Of a DNA stretch of 64,000 nucleotides, positions 52,113 through 61,391 are shown one piece after another; the first letter of the stretch is position 1, and each line of letters opens with the position of its first letter. A program made the position numbers and the translations under genes. This DNA comes from Gemmatimonas sp. (GTDB lineage: Bacteria; Gemmatimonadota; Gemmatimonadetes; Gemmatimonadales; Gemmatimonadaceae), in NCBI RefSeq assembly GCF_031426495.1, contig NZ_JANPLK010000002.1:62001-126000 (forward strand), given 5' to 3'. The notes under the pieces are model-generated. The model was not told the origin of the DNA. It saw only the letters and a list, made by a program, of their open reading frames with translations, and ran no database searches.

Positions 52113-52435
52113 GCGGAGTGATTCGCGCACATCGGTGTCAATTCGCGGTAAAGCAGTTCGCCGGAAACTCCACAACAGACTGCCTAACCACGAATCGGCA
52201 CGAATCACCGCGGATAAAATCAAAAAAACAATAGCCTAATTCGCAGCCCAGGACTGACGCTCCGTCACGCGTGCTTATCCGCGCACATCGGCGTCAATTC
52301 GCGGTAGAGCAGTTCCGTGGCGACTCCACACCAAACTGCCTGACCACGAATCGGCACGAATCACCGCGGATAGCGCCACAAATAACAAAAGCACAATTCG
52401 CGGTAGAGCAGTTCGGTGGCTCACGCCGAACCAGC
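52113..52435. repeat. Array of CACGAAT/CCGCGGT palindromic elements
   Basis: Two roughly 98-bp copies (52119-52215 and 52275-52372) and a third partial (52395-52421). Each is a long imperfect palindrome. The left arm reads TATCCGCGCACATCGGCGTC-type bases plus AATTCGCGGTA. The right arm is its near complement ending in CACGAATCACCGCGGATA, with CAGTT/AACTG near the centre. Copies agree closely with a few changes. The array sits between the ends of the convergent MFS and M48 genes and holds no ORF I support. Confidence 0.85.
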
Positions 52436-52439
52436 GGCC

Positions 52440-53876
52440 TTACGACCCCATCCCACCCACGACACGCTTCATGAGCGCACCACGCGGCAGCGTCGACGCC
52501 GCCTGAATACCATTGATGATCAGCACCTGCGCTTCCGGAATCGTGCTCGGATAGCGCTGCAGGAACTGCGTAGCGTTCATCGCTGACGGCAACGTCACGA
52601 TCTCCACGCGGCCCGGTTGCACGTTGATCAGCGCCGGATCATTCAGCGGCTTGAACGAGCGGATCGACGCTTCCACTTCCGCGCCACGCTGCGACGCGAC
52701 CTGCTGCGCCATGATACCGTAAATCACGTACGTCGTGTTCTGATGCGACACGGACATCGCGAGGCCCGCGAGGCCACCTTGCTCCGTCTGCGCCGTGAAC
52801 GACGCGATCACCGCCGGAAGACCATTGATCGTCGTTTGACCGCTCTGACCAACCACGATGCCCTGCTGACCCAGAAAGCCCTGCAGCGCCTGCGTCGGCG
52901 TGCCCTGGCCCGGCACCAGCTGAATCTGCGCACCGTTGTCGGGGCTGCCCGCGACCACGGCGTCAGGCATGTTCGCCGTCTTCCATCCCGTTGGGAACGT
53001 GATCTCGAAGCGGAGATCCGGATGGAGGAAGCGCGTGCCGCGGAAATACCCCTGGCGCGGATTCTCGCCGAACACCATGCCGTTCAGCAGTCGCAGATAC
53101 GTGTCGCGATTCACCTTCGTATTCGAGAGTGCGCCAGCGGGCAGTTCCGCCACGCGCTGCTCGGCGCGTTGCACACGATTGCCCGGATCCGGGTGCGTGC
53201 TCTGCCACTCGGGCACGCGTCCACCTCCGCCGCCCAGTCGGCCAAGCGTGGTGAACACATTCGCCGCCTCACGCACATCGAAACCCTGCGCGAGCGAATA
53301 CTGGAAGCCAAGCGCGTCGGCCTGCAGCTCGTCATCACGGCCGAACTTGAGAAACAACAAGCCGGCGCCGGACCCCAGCACATCGCCGTATTTGGCGACG
53401 GTTGGCGAGAGAATGCTCGCGCCCACCAGACCGATCTGTGCCACTTGCTGCTTGCTCATCGCCGCGACCGTGTGCTTCGCCGTGACGTGACCGATCTCGT
53501 GGCCGATGACCTCGGCCAGCTCCGCTTCGCTGTTCAAATGCGACATCAGTCCGCGCGTCACGAAGATGAAGCCGCCGGGATAGGCGAACGCATTCACCGC
53601 CGCGTCATCGAGCAGGTGGAATTCCCAGGGCAGATTCGGGCGCTCCGACTTGGCGGCGATCTGCGTACCGATGCGCTTTACGAGCGCCTGCGCTTCGGAG
53701 TTCGGATACTCGCCGACGCGCTGCAGATCACCGGCCGATGCCTGTTTCCCCATCTGGATTTCCTGCGATTCCGAGATGAGCGACAGCTCGCGCCGTCCCG
53801 TCACGGGATTCGTCGCGCAGGCGCCTGTCGTGAGCAGCAGCCCCAGCGCTGCAGCCCGGCGCAGTTCTGTCCCCAT
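52440..53876 (-). CDS. M48 family metalloprotease lipoprotein (BepA/YfgC-like)
   Basis: A 478-residue protein with a lipobox LLLTTGAC (Cys20), so it is likely lipid-anchored in the envelope. The zinc site HEIGH (VIGHEIGHVTAKH) lies near residue 125, and the third ligand Glu follows in DELQADALGF. A C-terminal domain (about 280-478, FEITFPTGWKTAN) is beta-rich. BepA-type proteases police outer membrane protein assembly. GGAGG lies 7 bases before the start. It is divergent from the next cluster. Confidence 0.88.
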   Translation of the reverse strand: MGTELRRAAALGLLLTTGACATNPVTGRRELSLISESQEIQMGKQASAGDLQRVGEYPNSEAQALVKRIGTQIAAKSERPNLPWEFHLLDDAAVNAFAYPGGFIFVTRGLMSHLNSEAELAEVIGHEIGHVTAKHTVAAMSKQQVAQIGLVGASILSPTVAKYGDVLGSGAGLLFLKFGRDDELQADALGFQYSLAQGFDVREAANVFTTLGRLGGGGGRVPEWQSTHPDPGNRVQRAEQRVAELPAGALSNTKVNRDTYLRLLNGMVFGENPRQGYFRGTRFLHPDLRFEITFPTGWKTANMPDAVVAGSPDNGAQIQLVPGQGTPTQALQGFLGQQGIVVGQSGQTTINGLPAVIASFTAQTEQGGLAGLAMSVSHQNTTYVIYGIMAQQVASQRGAEVEASIRSFKPLNDPALINVQPGRVEIVTLPSAMNATQFLQRYPSTIPEAQVLIINGIQAASTLPRGALMKRVVGGMGS

Positions 53877-54046
53877 GGTAATCCTCCGTATGCGTTTGGT
53901 CACACGTACATCGTCACACATCACATACACACAGGGCAAGCTGCGTGCCTCATCCGGCAATTCGCTTGACCCTCACCAATGCCGACGGCACATTCGCACG
54001 CTGAGTATTCCGCGATTCGAGCGTTGTGTTTCTTCTGCCCCCCGTC

Positions 54047-55069
54047 ATGCTCTCCACGCGTCTGCGTCCGTTGCCGCCGTTACATCCTTCCGCGGGCCGG
54101 CGCCCGTGGCTGTCGATCGTGAGGCCGGCGCTGTCTCTGCTGCTCGCCGCCGGCTGTGCCGGTTCGCGCCCCGCGCCGGCCCCTGCGGCGCGCCCCGTGA
54201 CTGCCGCCGACAGCGCCCGCGTGCGCGCGCTCGCCACCGAGCAGGCGCGCGCAGGCGGCACGCGACGAGGCGTCATCGGGGTGCCGCCGTTCGCGTCTCT
54301 CGGGCGCGACACCACGCTGGTGCCGCTGGCCTTCGCGTTGGCGGACCTCGTCTCCACCGATCTGTCACTGAGCAAAGGCCTGACCGTCGTCGAGCGAGCC
54401 CGGCTGGGCGAAGTGCTGCGTGAACTTGATCTCGCGGCTTCAGGGCGCGTGGACTCCGCCACGGCCCCGCGCGTCGGTCGCCTGGTGAGCGCGGAACGGC
54501 TCATCTTCGGCTCTGTCGAGCCGCTGCCGGACGGTCGCACCATTCGACTCGGCGCCCGGATCGGCGATGTCGAGAAGTCCACCGTGACGACCGCCGTCGA
54601 CGCCCGCGCGCCGCTTGCCGAGATCTTCGCGGCCGAAAAGGAACTCGTATTTCGGCTGTTCCAGTCGCTTGGCATCGTGCTGTCGCCGGCCGAACGCGCG
54701 GAGATCGAGCAACAGCCCACCAAGAGCGTGGCCGCGCTCCTGGCCTACGGACGCGGTGTCCAGCGCACGTATGAAGGGGATTCGAAAGGCGCCGCCGAAG
54801 CGTTCCGCCAGGCGCACCGCATCGACAAGAATTTTCAGGGCGCCCGCAATCGTGAAATCGAAGCACGCGTGATCGGCGCCATTGGCACCAGCAACCCCGT
54901 CGTCATCCCGGGCGTGCGGCCGCTCGATCGCGCCATCTCCACCGCGGTCGATCGCCTCAATCGGCCGCTCGATCTCGTGACCAACGTGTCGCGTGCCGTG
55001 TCCACCGCGACCGACCCCTCCTTTCCGAACGCCAAGGGGATCATTGTGATCACGGTGGTGCGTCCATGA
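54047..55069 (+). CDS. CsgG/FlgO-like lipoprotein
   Basis: A 340-residue protein with an N-terminal signal ending in a lipobox (LLAAGCAGS). The central part (about 85-210) has the CsgG/FlgO-like pattern VIGVPPFASLGRDTT, ADLVSTDLSLSKGLTVVERARL and an 'IFGSV' strand. It is a paralogue of the protein encoded at 58750-59487, sharing VVER-x-RL-x2-(L/V)L-x-E-x-DL-x-A-x-GRV. CsgG-type proteins form export channels or assist outer membrane secretion. The stop overlaps the start of the beta-barrel gene (ATGA). Confidence 0.78.
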   Translation: MLSTRLRPLPPLHPSAGRRPWLSIVRPALSLLLAAGCAGSRPAPAPAARPVTAADSARVRALATEQARAGGTRRGVIGVPPFASLGRDTTLVPLAFALADLVSTDLSLSKGLTVVERARLGEVLRELDLAASGRVDSATAPRVGRLVSAERLIFGSVEPLPDGRTIRLGARIGDVEKSTVTTAVDARAPLAEIFAAEKELVFRLFQSLGIVLSPAERAEIEQQPTKSVAALLAYGRGVQRTYEGDSKGAAEAFRQAHRIDKNFQGARNREIEARVIGAIGTSNPVVIPGVRPLDRAISTAVDRLNRPLDLVTNVSRAVSTATDPSFPNAKGIIVITVVRP

Positions 55070-56295
55070 GCGCCGCCTTCTCGAGAGCCCCCCAGCGGAT
55101 CGCGCTGGCCGCCGCGGCCGCCCTGATGCCAACCGTGGCGCAGGCGCAGGATCGCCTGATCGGGACCAGTGCCCTCGGCGCCGGCATCACCGCCGATGCG
55201 ATCCAGTTCGGCGGCAACGGCTACACGCAGCCCGGCGGAGCGGGTCGCGATTCGATCCGCCTCCGCAGCATCTCGCAGTTCTCCGTCCCGATCTCACTGG
55301 CCGTGCCGCTCGGCAGCCAGTGGACCGTCGACCTGCAGTCGGTCTACTCGACGGTGCGTCTGGGCTTCGACCCGCGCACGGGCGCTCGCCAGAACCTCAC
55401 GCTGTCCGGCATCAGCGACGTGCGCCTCCGCGCCACCGGACGCCTGTTCAATGACGGCCTGGTGTTCACCGCCGGCGTCAACGCGCCAACCGGACAGACG
55501 GAACTCAGCGTCGACAATCTCACCGTGCTCCGGGCCAGCGCCGCGCCAGCGCTCGGGCTCAGTGCGCCCCCCGTGGGCGGCGGACCCGCCGGCACCGTCG
55601 GCCTCGTGGTCGCTCGGAAGGTCGGTGCCTGGGCCGTGGCCGTCGGCAGCTCGTACGAAATGCGCGGCACCTATCAGCCGGTGGCGGCTCTCACCGCCGG
55701 CGCGCCGTCGGGCGACTATCAGCCCGGCAACGTGATTCGCGGCTCCATCGGACTCGACCGCCTGGTTGGCAAGCATCGCCTCAGCATCAGCAGCGCCGCC
55801 GACCTCTACGATACCGACGAGCTGCGCGATCCCTCGTCGAGCAGTGCCCGACCGCTCGCCACCGTCCGACTCGGCCCGATCGTGACGACTGATATCCAGC
55901 TGCAGCTCGCCGCCCCACGCGTGAACGAACTGGTGCTCTGGGCCGCGCACCGCTTCCGCTCGCAGTTCGAACGCGACGGCATCCAAGTGAATGGTTCGTC
56001 GGCGAACTACGTTGACGGCGGTCTGCGCACCAGTGTGCCGCTGCGTCGGTCACTCGATCTGTTGGTCACCGCTGATGGTCGGTATCACAGTGGCCTGGCG
56101 ATCAATCAGGGGCTCGCCACGTCCGGCGTCATGAGTGGCGGCGGCACCATCGGCCTGATCGCCCGCACCGGCAACCTCTCGCTGCAGCCGTACGTGCGAG
56201 CCCAGGCCGGCAGCCTGTCCGTGCGCGACTCCGCCGCCCCCTCCACATCGTTCGTTGGTGGTTCGGTGGGTTTCCTCGTTGTGACCCGCTTCTGA
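55066..56295 (+). CDS. Outer-membrane beta-barrel protein, function unknown
   Basis: A 409-residue protein with a signal peptide (cut near AQAQD, residue 27), followed by many amphipathic strands and a C-terminal Phe (FLVVTRF), the usual Bam recognition end. It resembles outer membrane channels in style only. ATGA overlap with the CsgG-like lipoprotein gene and an 8-bp gap to the repeat lipoprotein gene show a three-gene operon. This suggests the three work together at the outer membrane. Confidence 0.75.
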   Translation: MSAAFSRAPQRIALAAAAALMPTVAQAQDRLIGTSALGAGITADAIQFGGNGYTQPGGAGRDSIRLRSISQFSVPISLAVPLGSQWTVDLQSVYSTVRLGFDPRTGARQNLTLSGISDVRLRATGRLFNDGLVFTAGVNAPTGQTELSVDNLTVLRASAAPALGLSAPPVGGGPAGTVGLVVARKVGAWAVAVGSSYEMRGTYQPVAALTAGAPSGDYQPGNVIRGSIGLDRLVGKHRLSISSAADLYDTDELRDPSSSSARPLATVRLGPIVTTDIQLQLAAPRVNELVLWAAHRFRSQFERDGIQVNGSSANYVDGGLRTSVPLRRSLDLLVTADGRYHSGLAINQGLATSGVMSGGGTIGLIARTGNLSLQPYVRAQAGSLSVRDSAAPSTSFVGGSVGFLVVTRF

Positions 56296-56302
56296 GCCGC
56301 CC

Positions 56303-58744
56303 ATGACTTCCATGAAGCAACCCATTCGCATCGGCCTGACAGCACTCGCGGCCGCCGCCGCCGCGTTGCTGGCGGCCTGCAGCGATCCCGCCGATGTCAC
56401 CAGCCCCGATCGCAACGCGCCGGCCAGCATCGCCCTGACGACCTCGGTCATGGCCTCTCAGGCGTCTGTCGTTCAGCTCAAAGTGCAGTCGGCCTACCTG
56501 CGGCAGGGTGGCACGACCGTCGACATCGGCACGCAGACGATCACGCTGTCCGACGTGCCCACCCAGCAGGTCCCGATCAGTATCGATCTGGCCGCCTGTC
56601 TTGCAGATGACTCGCGTGCCGGTTTGACCGCCGGCACGGGCTCCACCGGCGCCGCCCTGCCGCCCGCCGACGACGAATGCGTCGTTCGACTCTTGGTGGA
56701 GCTCGTGCTCGACGGGGCCGCGGTAGATCGCCAAACCGTCGGCCCCATCTCGCTCAGCCCCGGCGTACAGAAAACCGTGACCGCACCCATCGCCTTGAAC
56801 GAAGTCGGCACGGTTCGCATCGACGCCCCCAGTGCCAACGTCGTCGCCACCGGACAGCCGCTCCGCATGGAGATCACGCGGACGATGCAACTCACCGCCG
56901 CGGTGCTCGACGGTGCCGCGCGCGTGATCACTGGACGCACGGTGAACTGGACCAGCAGCGCGCCGGGCGTGATGACGGTGAACGCGAACGGACTGGTCAC
57001 CGCCGTCACCACGGGGACAGCCACCATCACCGCACAAACTGCCGGTCGCGTGACCACCGTGGCGGTGCGCGCGGTGCCACTGCCGGCCGCGCTCACCATC
57101 GTTTCTACCAGCACTTCCGGTCAGGCCACGGTTCGCTCGGCGCCCGCCGGCATCGACTGCACCGTGAACGGCTCGGTGCTCACCGGCACCTGCGCCTTCA
57201 CCTTCCCCGGTGATGCGCTGGTCGTACTCACCACGACCCCCGCCGCGCTCTCCGAACTGCTGTCGTGGACCAACGACTGCAGCGCCGCGACCGGCACGAC
57301 CTGCACGATCGCGACGTCGCAGTCTCGTCTCGTCGGTGTGGCCCTGCGCGCCTTCCGGACGCTCACCATTACCGGCACCGGGAACGGCACCGGCTCGGTC
57401 ACCAGTCCGGCTGGACTGAACTGCGTGATCACGGCCGGCATCACGAGTGGCAATTGCTCGATCAACGTCACCGACGGTTCCTCGGTCACGCTCACCGCGA
57501 GCGCCACGTCGCCCAACAGCTTCCGCGCGTGGAGCGGAGACTGCTCCGGCAGCACCGGCAACACGTGCACGCTCACAATGAACACCAACCGCGCGCCGGG
57601 TGCTCGCTTCGACGCGCCGGTGCTGCTCACCGCGACGCCCAGCGGCACCGGCAACGGTTCGATCATCGCCTCCGGCGTGATCTCCTGTACGCGCACCAAC
57701 AACGCGAACGCCGGCACGTGCAGCAACAACGTGAACTTCGGCACCGTCGTCACGCTGACCGCGAGCACCGGTTCATTCTCGACGTTCGTCGGCTGGACGG
57801 GTGCCTGCACCGGCAGCGCAACCACGTGTCAGGTCACGATGGATCAGGCCCGCACCGTTGGCGCCACGTTCACGCGACTCACGGGCACCGTGACCTTCTC
57901 GCTGACTGGTTCAGGCACCGGCGGGGTCTCGGTGAACGGCACGACGCTCTGCACCAAGACGCCGGCTTTTACGTCGATTGGATGCAGTATTACCCTCGAT
58001 CTCGGATCCGTGGTCTCACTGCTCGCGCAGCCCGGCGCCAACACGGGATTCGTCGGCTACTCCGGTTCGCTCTGCTCGGGGTCGTCACTCCCCTGCGCAT
58101 TCACCCTCACGGGGAACGCCGGCGTCGGACTCGCCTTCGGACCGCTCGCCAGCATCGTGACGGTGAGCCCTGGCGCGAACTCCACCGGCGCCGGTACGGT
58201 CTCCACGGCCGATGTGTCGCTGAACTGCGCATTCTCAGGACAGGTCACGACCGGCACCTGCGCGAAGACCGTCAGCGGCGGCGGATCGATCACGCTCACC
58301 GCGACGGGGAATGCCAATTCAACGCTGTCAGCGTGGGGCGGCGCTTGCTCCGCATTCCGCTTCGACCCCGTCTGCACCTTCACACCATCAAGCAATGTCG
58401 GTGTGACCGCGCGCTTCGTACCGGCGGTGGCGTTCAACCTCGCCGTGTACGGCGGAACGGGATCGCGCGTGACCATCACGTCGCCCACGCAGAACTCGAG
58501 TTGCCTCGCGTCGATCGGCAGCTGCGTGTACAAGCTGATCATCGGCGAAACGATTCGCCTCGAAGCCACACCTGGCGCTGGTGACAGCTTCACAGGGTGG
58601 GACGCGCCCTGTCAGGAGATGTCCGGCTCGATCTGCACCTTTGTGGCCACCGTCAACACGACCTCCGGTCAGGCGTACTTCGCCAACGGCAGCTCCATCG
58701 CTCCGCCGACCCTCCTCAGAAAGCAGGTCGGCGGATCGCAGTAA
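56303..58744 (+). CDS. Surface lipoprotein with Big2-like and six Cys-rich repeat domains
   Basis: An 813-residue protein with lipobox LLAAC (Cys26). After a stalk-like N-terminal part (30-190) and a Big_2-like Ig domain (about 190-260, WTSSAPGVMTVNANGLVTAVTTG), it has six tandem repeats of about 85-90 residues. Each repeat holds a G-G-rich beta start, one Cys pair about 10 residues apart, a 'GW/AW' turn and a second Cys pair (for example SGDCSGSTGNTC). The pattern fits the bacterial repeat domain PF18998-type. Disulfide-stabilised adhesin or cell-surface scaffold is the likely role. Confidence 0.8.
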   Translation: MTSMKQPIRIGLTALAAAAAALLAACSDPADVTSPDRNAPASIALTTSVMASQASVVQLKVQSAYLRQGGTTVDIGTQTITLSDVPTQQVPISIDLAACLADDSRAGLTAGTGSTGAALPPADDECVVRLLVELVLDGAAVDRQTVGPISLSPGVQKTVTAPIALNEVGTVRIDAPSANVVATGQPLRMEITRTMQLTAAVLDGAARVITGRTVNWTSSAPGVMTVNANGLVTAVTTGTATITAQTAGRVTTVAVRAVPLPAALTIVSTSTSGQATVRSAPAGIDCTVNGSVLTGTCAFTFPGDALVVLTTTPAALSELLSWTNDCSAATGTTCTIATSQSRLVGVALRAFRTLTITGTGNGTGSVTSPAGLNCVITAGITSGNCSINVTDGSSVTLTASATSPNSFRAWSGDCSGSTGNTCTLTMNTNRAPGARFDAPVLLTATPSGTGNGSIIASGVISCTRTNNANAGTCSNNVNFGTVVTLTASTGSFSTFVGWTGACTGSATTCQVTMDQARTVGATFTRLTGTVTFSLTGSGTGGVSVNGTTLCTKTPAFTSIGCSITLDLGSVVSLLAQPGANTGFVGYSGSLCSGSSLPCAFTLTGNAGVGLAFGPLASIVTVSPGANSTGAGTVSTADVSLNCAFSGQVTTGTCAKTVSGGGSITLTATGNANSTLSAWGGACSAFRFDPVCTFTPSSNVGVTARFVPAVAFNLAVYGGTGSRVTITSPTQNSSCLASIGSCVYKLIIGETIRLEATPGAGDSFTGWDAPCQEMSGSICTFVATVNTTSGQAYFANGSSIAPPTLLRKQVGGSQ

Positions 58745-58749
58745 GACTG

Positions 58750-59487
58750 CTACTTCGCACTACGCTCGGCGGAGGCCAACAAGGTCTTCGCCCGAGCGTT
58801 GTTCGGATTCGCCCGCACCGCTTCCTTGTACAGCGCGACCGCTTGCGTGGAATTCTTCTTGTCCTGCGCTTCGAGCGCGCGGCTGATCAGCATCATCGAC
58901 CGGAGCTGATTCGGGCCCTTGGCGCCCACCGCCGCCCCTTCCTGAAAGCCCGCCTGCACCGCCGGCAGCTTGAGTCCGGCGTTCAGCTTGGTACCGAGCG
59001 CGCCCAGCAGTTCGAGCATGTTGTCAGCCTTGCCCGTGACGGAGGTGGCGTACTCGAGCTCAGACGTCTCGGTATTGATCGCGCGGACGTCCATGCGGAT
59101 CCGCTGCTTGGTGTCGATCACGAAGCTGCCCATCAGCATGTGCAGCGCGCCAAGCGTCTTGCCGATTTTGGCCGCCGTTTCTTTCTCCACCCGGCCAGTG
59201 GCGCCCAGATCCTGCTCCGCCAGCAGCGCCTGCAGCCGATCGCGCTCCACGACACGAATGTTCGTATTGGCCGACAGCTCGGTAATCATCATCTCGGCGA
59301 GCCCCTTGCTGAGGGGCGCATATTCCGCATTGTTGCTGATCGCACCGTTCGTGAAGTACATGACGGCAACGGTCGGACGGGTCGACGGGGTGCCTTGTGC
59401 ACCAACTGAGGCGATTGCCAAAGGCATGGTCAGTGCCGAGATGGCCAGGGCCCTGCGAGTACGGCGAACGAGCGAGGCAGCGATCAT
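58750..59487 (-). CDS. CsgG/FlgO-like exported protein (paralogue)
   Basis: A 245-residue protein with a signal peptide ending near VGAQG. The CsgG/FlgO-like domain (about 35-150) has TVAVMYFTNGAISNN and NIRVVERDRLQALLAEQDLGATGRV, which parallel the upstream lipoprotein. A TPR-like helical pair follows (about 195-245, YKEAVRANPNNARAKTLL). A Shine-Dalgarno GGAGA lies upstream. It faces the repeat lipoprotein gene tail to tail and is divergent from the kinase gene. Confidence 0.8.
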   Translation of the reverse strand: MIAASLVRRTRRALAISALTMPLAIASVGAQGTPSTRPTVAVMYFTNGAISNNAEYAPLSKGLAEMMITELSANTNIRVVERDRLQALLAEQDLGATGRVEKETAAKIGKTLGALHMLMGSFVIDTKQRIRMDVRAINTETSELEYATSVTGKADNMLELLGALGTKLNAGLKLPAVQAGFQEGAAVGAKGPNQLRSMMLISRALEAQDKKNSTQAVALYKEAVRANPNNARAKTLLASAERSAK

Positions 59488-59554
59488 GCGGGTATTCTCC
59501 GAAGGGTGAGATTCCCAGAACATACCGTCGGACGTCCATTTCGTTCAGGTCCGT

Positions 59555-61369
59555 ATGCCGAAAGTCTGTCCCGTCTGTGGCACAAGCTATCCCGATCTGA
59601 ACGTATTCTGCCCGTCCGACGGCAGTACGCTCCGCGCAGCCGACTCCGACGGTGATCTGATCGGCAGTGTGGTGGCCGACCGGTATCTGGTGACCGACCT
59701 GCTGGGCGAAGGCGGCATGGGTAAGGTCTATCTCGCCCGTCACGTGCGCTTGCCGCTCCAGGCCGCGATCAAGGTGCTGCGCCCGGAGCTGTTGAAAGAC
59801 GCCGCGTCGGTGGCCCGCTTCAACCGCGAAGCGGCCAACGCCAGCCGTATCGAACACGCCAATGTGGCCCGCGTCTTCGACTTCGGCGAAACGAGCGACG
59901 GCACCGTCTATCTGGCGATGGAGTATGTCGCCGGCCGGACGCTGAAGGACGTGCTCGAAAAAGAGGGACCGCTCACGCTGCAGCGCACAGCCGTCCTGAT
60001 CCGGCAGGTCGCCGATGGACTCGATGCCGCGCATCGCATGGGCATCGTGCACCGCGATCTCAAGCCTGACAACATCCTGGTCACCGTCGACGAGAACGGC
60101 GTAGACCGGTGCAAAGTCGTGGACTTCGGCATCGCGAAGGCGGTCGGTGGGAACGAGAAGGAAGCGGGTCTCACCCGCACCGGCTTCGTGGTCGGCACCC
60201 CGGAGTTCATGAGCCCGGAGCAGCTACTGGGCACCGAGCTGGATCATCGCAGCGATGTATACGCGCTGGCGCTGGTGGCGTACACCTGCCTCACGCTCGA
60301 CCTGCCGTTCGACCGGGAGACGCCCGATCGTGGCATGACGGCGCGTCTCATGAGCGCGCCGCGTCCGCTGGCTGTGGTTCGCAACGATCTCCGTTGGCCA
60401 GGTGGGCTGCAGGCTGTGCTCGACCAGGCACTGGAACGCGAGCCCACCAAGCGCACGTCGTCGGCCGGTGCCTTCGCTAAGGCCTTGGAGTTCGTTACAG
60501 CGGGACCGGTGGCGAGTGCGGCGCCGGCCGCCACAGCGCCGGCGGCGGCGCCAGCACCGGCCGCGAAAGTCGATACCCCGGCGGCGCGTCAGATCGCCAC
60601 GGTATCGCGTGGCGATATCAAGAAAGAGCTCAAGGCGCGCGGTGGGGTGGTCACGCCGCCGGCGAGACCGTCCAAACCTGTCACCAAGCCCAGCAAGCCC
60701 GTCCCCGTCGTCGCGGTGGACGACGATGACGAGCCGGCGCCCCGGCGGAGCGTTTCGTGGCCACGAGTGCGCCTGCCGAGCCTTGGCTTCATTCTGGTGG
60801 TCGGTGCAGGAATCTGGTTCTACAACAAGCAGCGGGCGCCGCGGGTCCGTGATGTCGAGAACCTCGTCAATGCGGCCACCAACGCCGGCGGATCACTGAT
60901 CGACGGTGCGCAGTCGGCCGCGGCCAGCGCGAAGGAAGCCATCACCTCCACGACCACCGCCACGCCCAAGCCGACTCCCGCCGCTGGTGGCGCGCCGGCG
61001 CCGGCAAACCCACTGTCCGGCGCCCCTGCGGGTACCTCCGCAGCGCCCAAGCCGGCCGCGCCGACCGCCGCGCCATCGGGCGCATCCGCCCGACGGTCGC
61101 TCGACAGCATTACCAAGGCGCTCGACCCGCTCACCGCCGATGAAGCCGTGGCGCGTGTCGCGATTCCGGCGATCCGTGGGCTGCTCACACGGATGACGAC
61201 CGCCGAAGACAGTGCGTGGGCCTACATCCGCATTGCCGAAGCCCACTTGCTGATGGACGAAGTGAAGCCCGCCTGTACCGCCCTGCGCGCCGCGCGTGGC
61301 GTGGCACAGTCAATGTCGCAAGCGCGTGTCGTCAGCGACTACGCCACGAAACTGAGCTGCGGCGAGTAG
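59555..61369 (+). CDS. Zinc-ribbon Ser/Thr protein kinase with membrane segment
   Basis: A 604-residue Hanks-type kinase. A small N-terminal zinc-ribbon-like stretch (Cys5, Cys8, Cys19, with Asp22 in the fourth position) precedes the kinase domain (about 40-305): GEGGMGKVY loop, AIKVLRPE (Lys), HRDLKPDN, DFGIAK and SPEQ. A Pro/Ala-rich linker, a membrane helix near residues 410-430 (LGFILVVGAGIWF) and an exported tail with a TPR-like end follow. The T6SS gene tssM lies 22 bp downstream on the other strand, so it could be its PpkA-like regulator; this is context only. Confidence 0.9.
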   Translation: MPKVCPVCGTSYPDLNVFCPSDGSTLRAADSDGDLIGSVVADRYLVTDLLGEGGMGKVYLARHVRLPLQAAIKVLRPELLKDAASVARFNREAANASRIEHANVARVFDFGETSDGTVYLAMEYVAGRTLKDVLEKEGPLTLQRTAVLIRQVADGLDAAHRMGIVHRDLKPDNILVTVDENGVDRCKVVDFGIAKAVGGNEKEAGLTRTGFVVGTPEFMSPEQLLGTELDHRSDVYALALVAYTCLTLDLPFDRETPDRGMTARLMSAPRPLAVVRNDLRWPGGLQAVLDQALEREPTKRTSSAGAFAKALEFVTAGPVASAAPAATAPAAAPAPAAKVDTPAARQIATVSRGDIKKELKARGGVVTPPARPSKPVTKPSKPVPVVAVDDDDEPAPRRSVSWPRVRLPSLGFILVVGAGIWFYNKQRAPRVRDVENLVNAATNAGGSLIDGAQSAAASAKEAITSTTTATPKPTPAAGGAPAPANPLSGAPAGTSAAPKPAAPTAAPSGASARRSLDSITKALDPLTADEAVARVAIPAIRGLLTRMTTAEDSAWAYIRIAEAHLLMDEVKPACTALRAARGVAQSMSQARVVSDYATKLSCGE

Positions 61370-61391
61370 TCGCTGACGCTGCGGGTGACGT

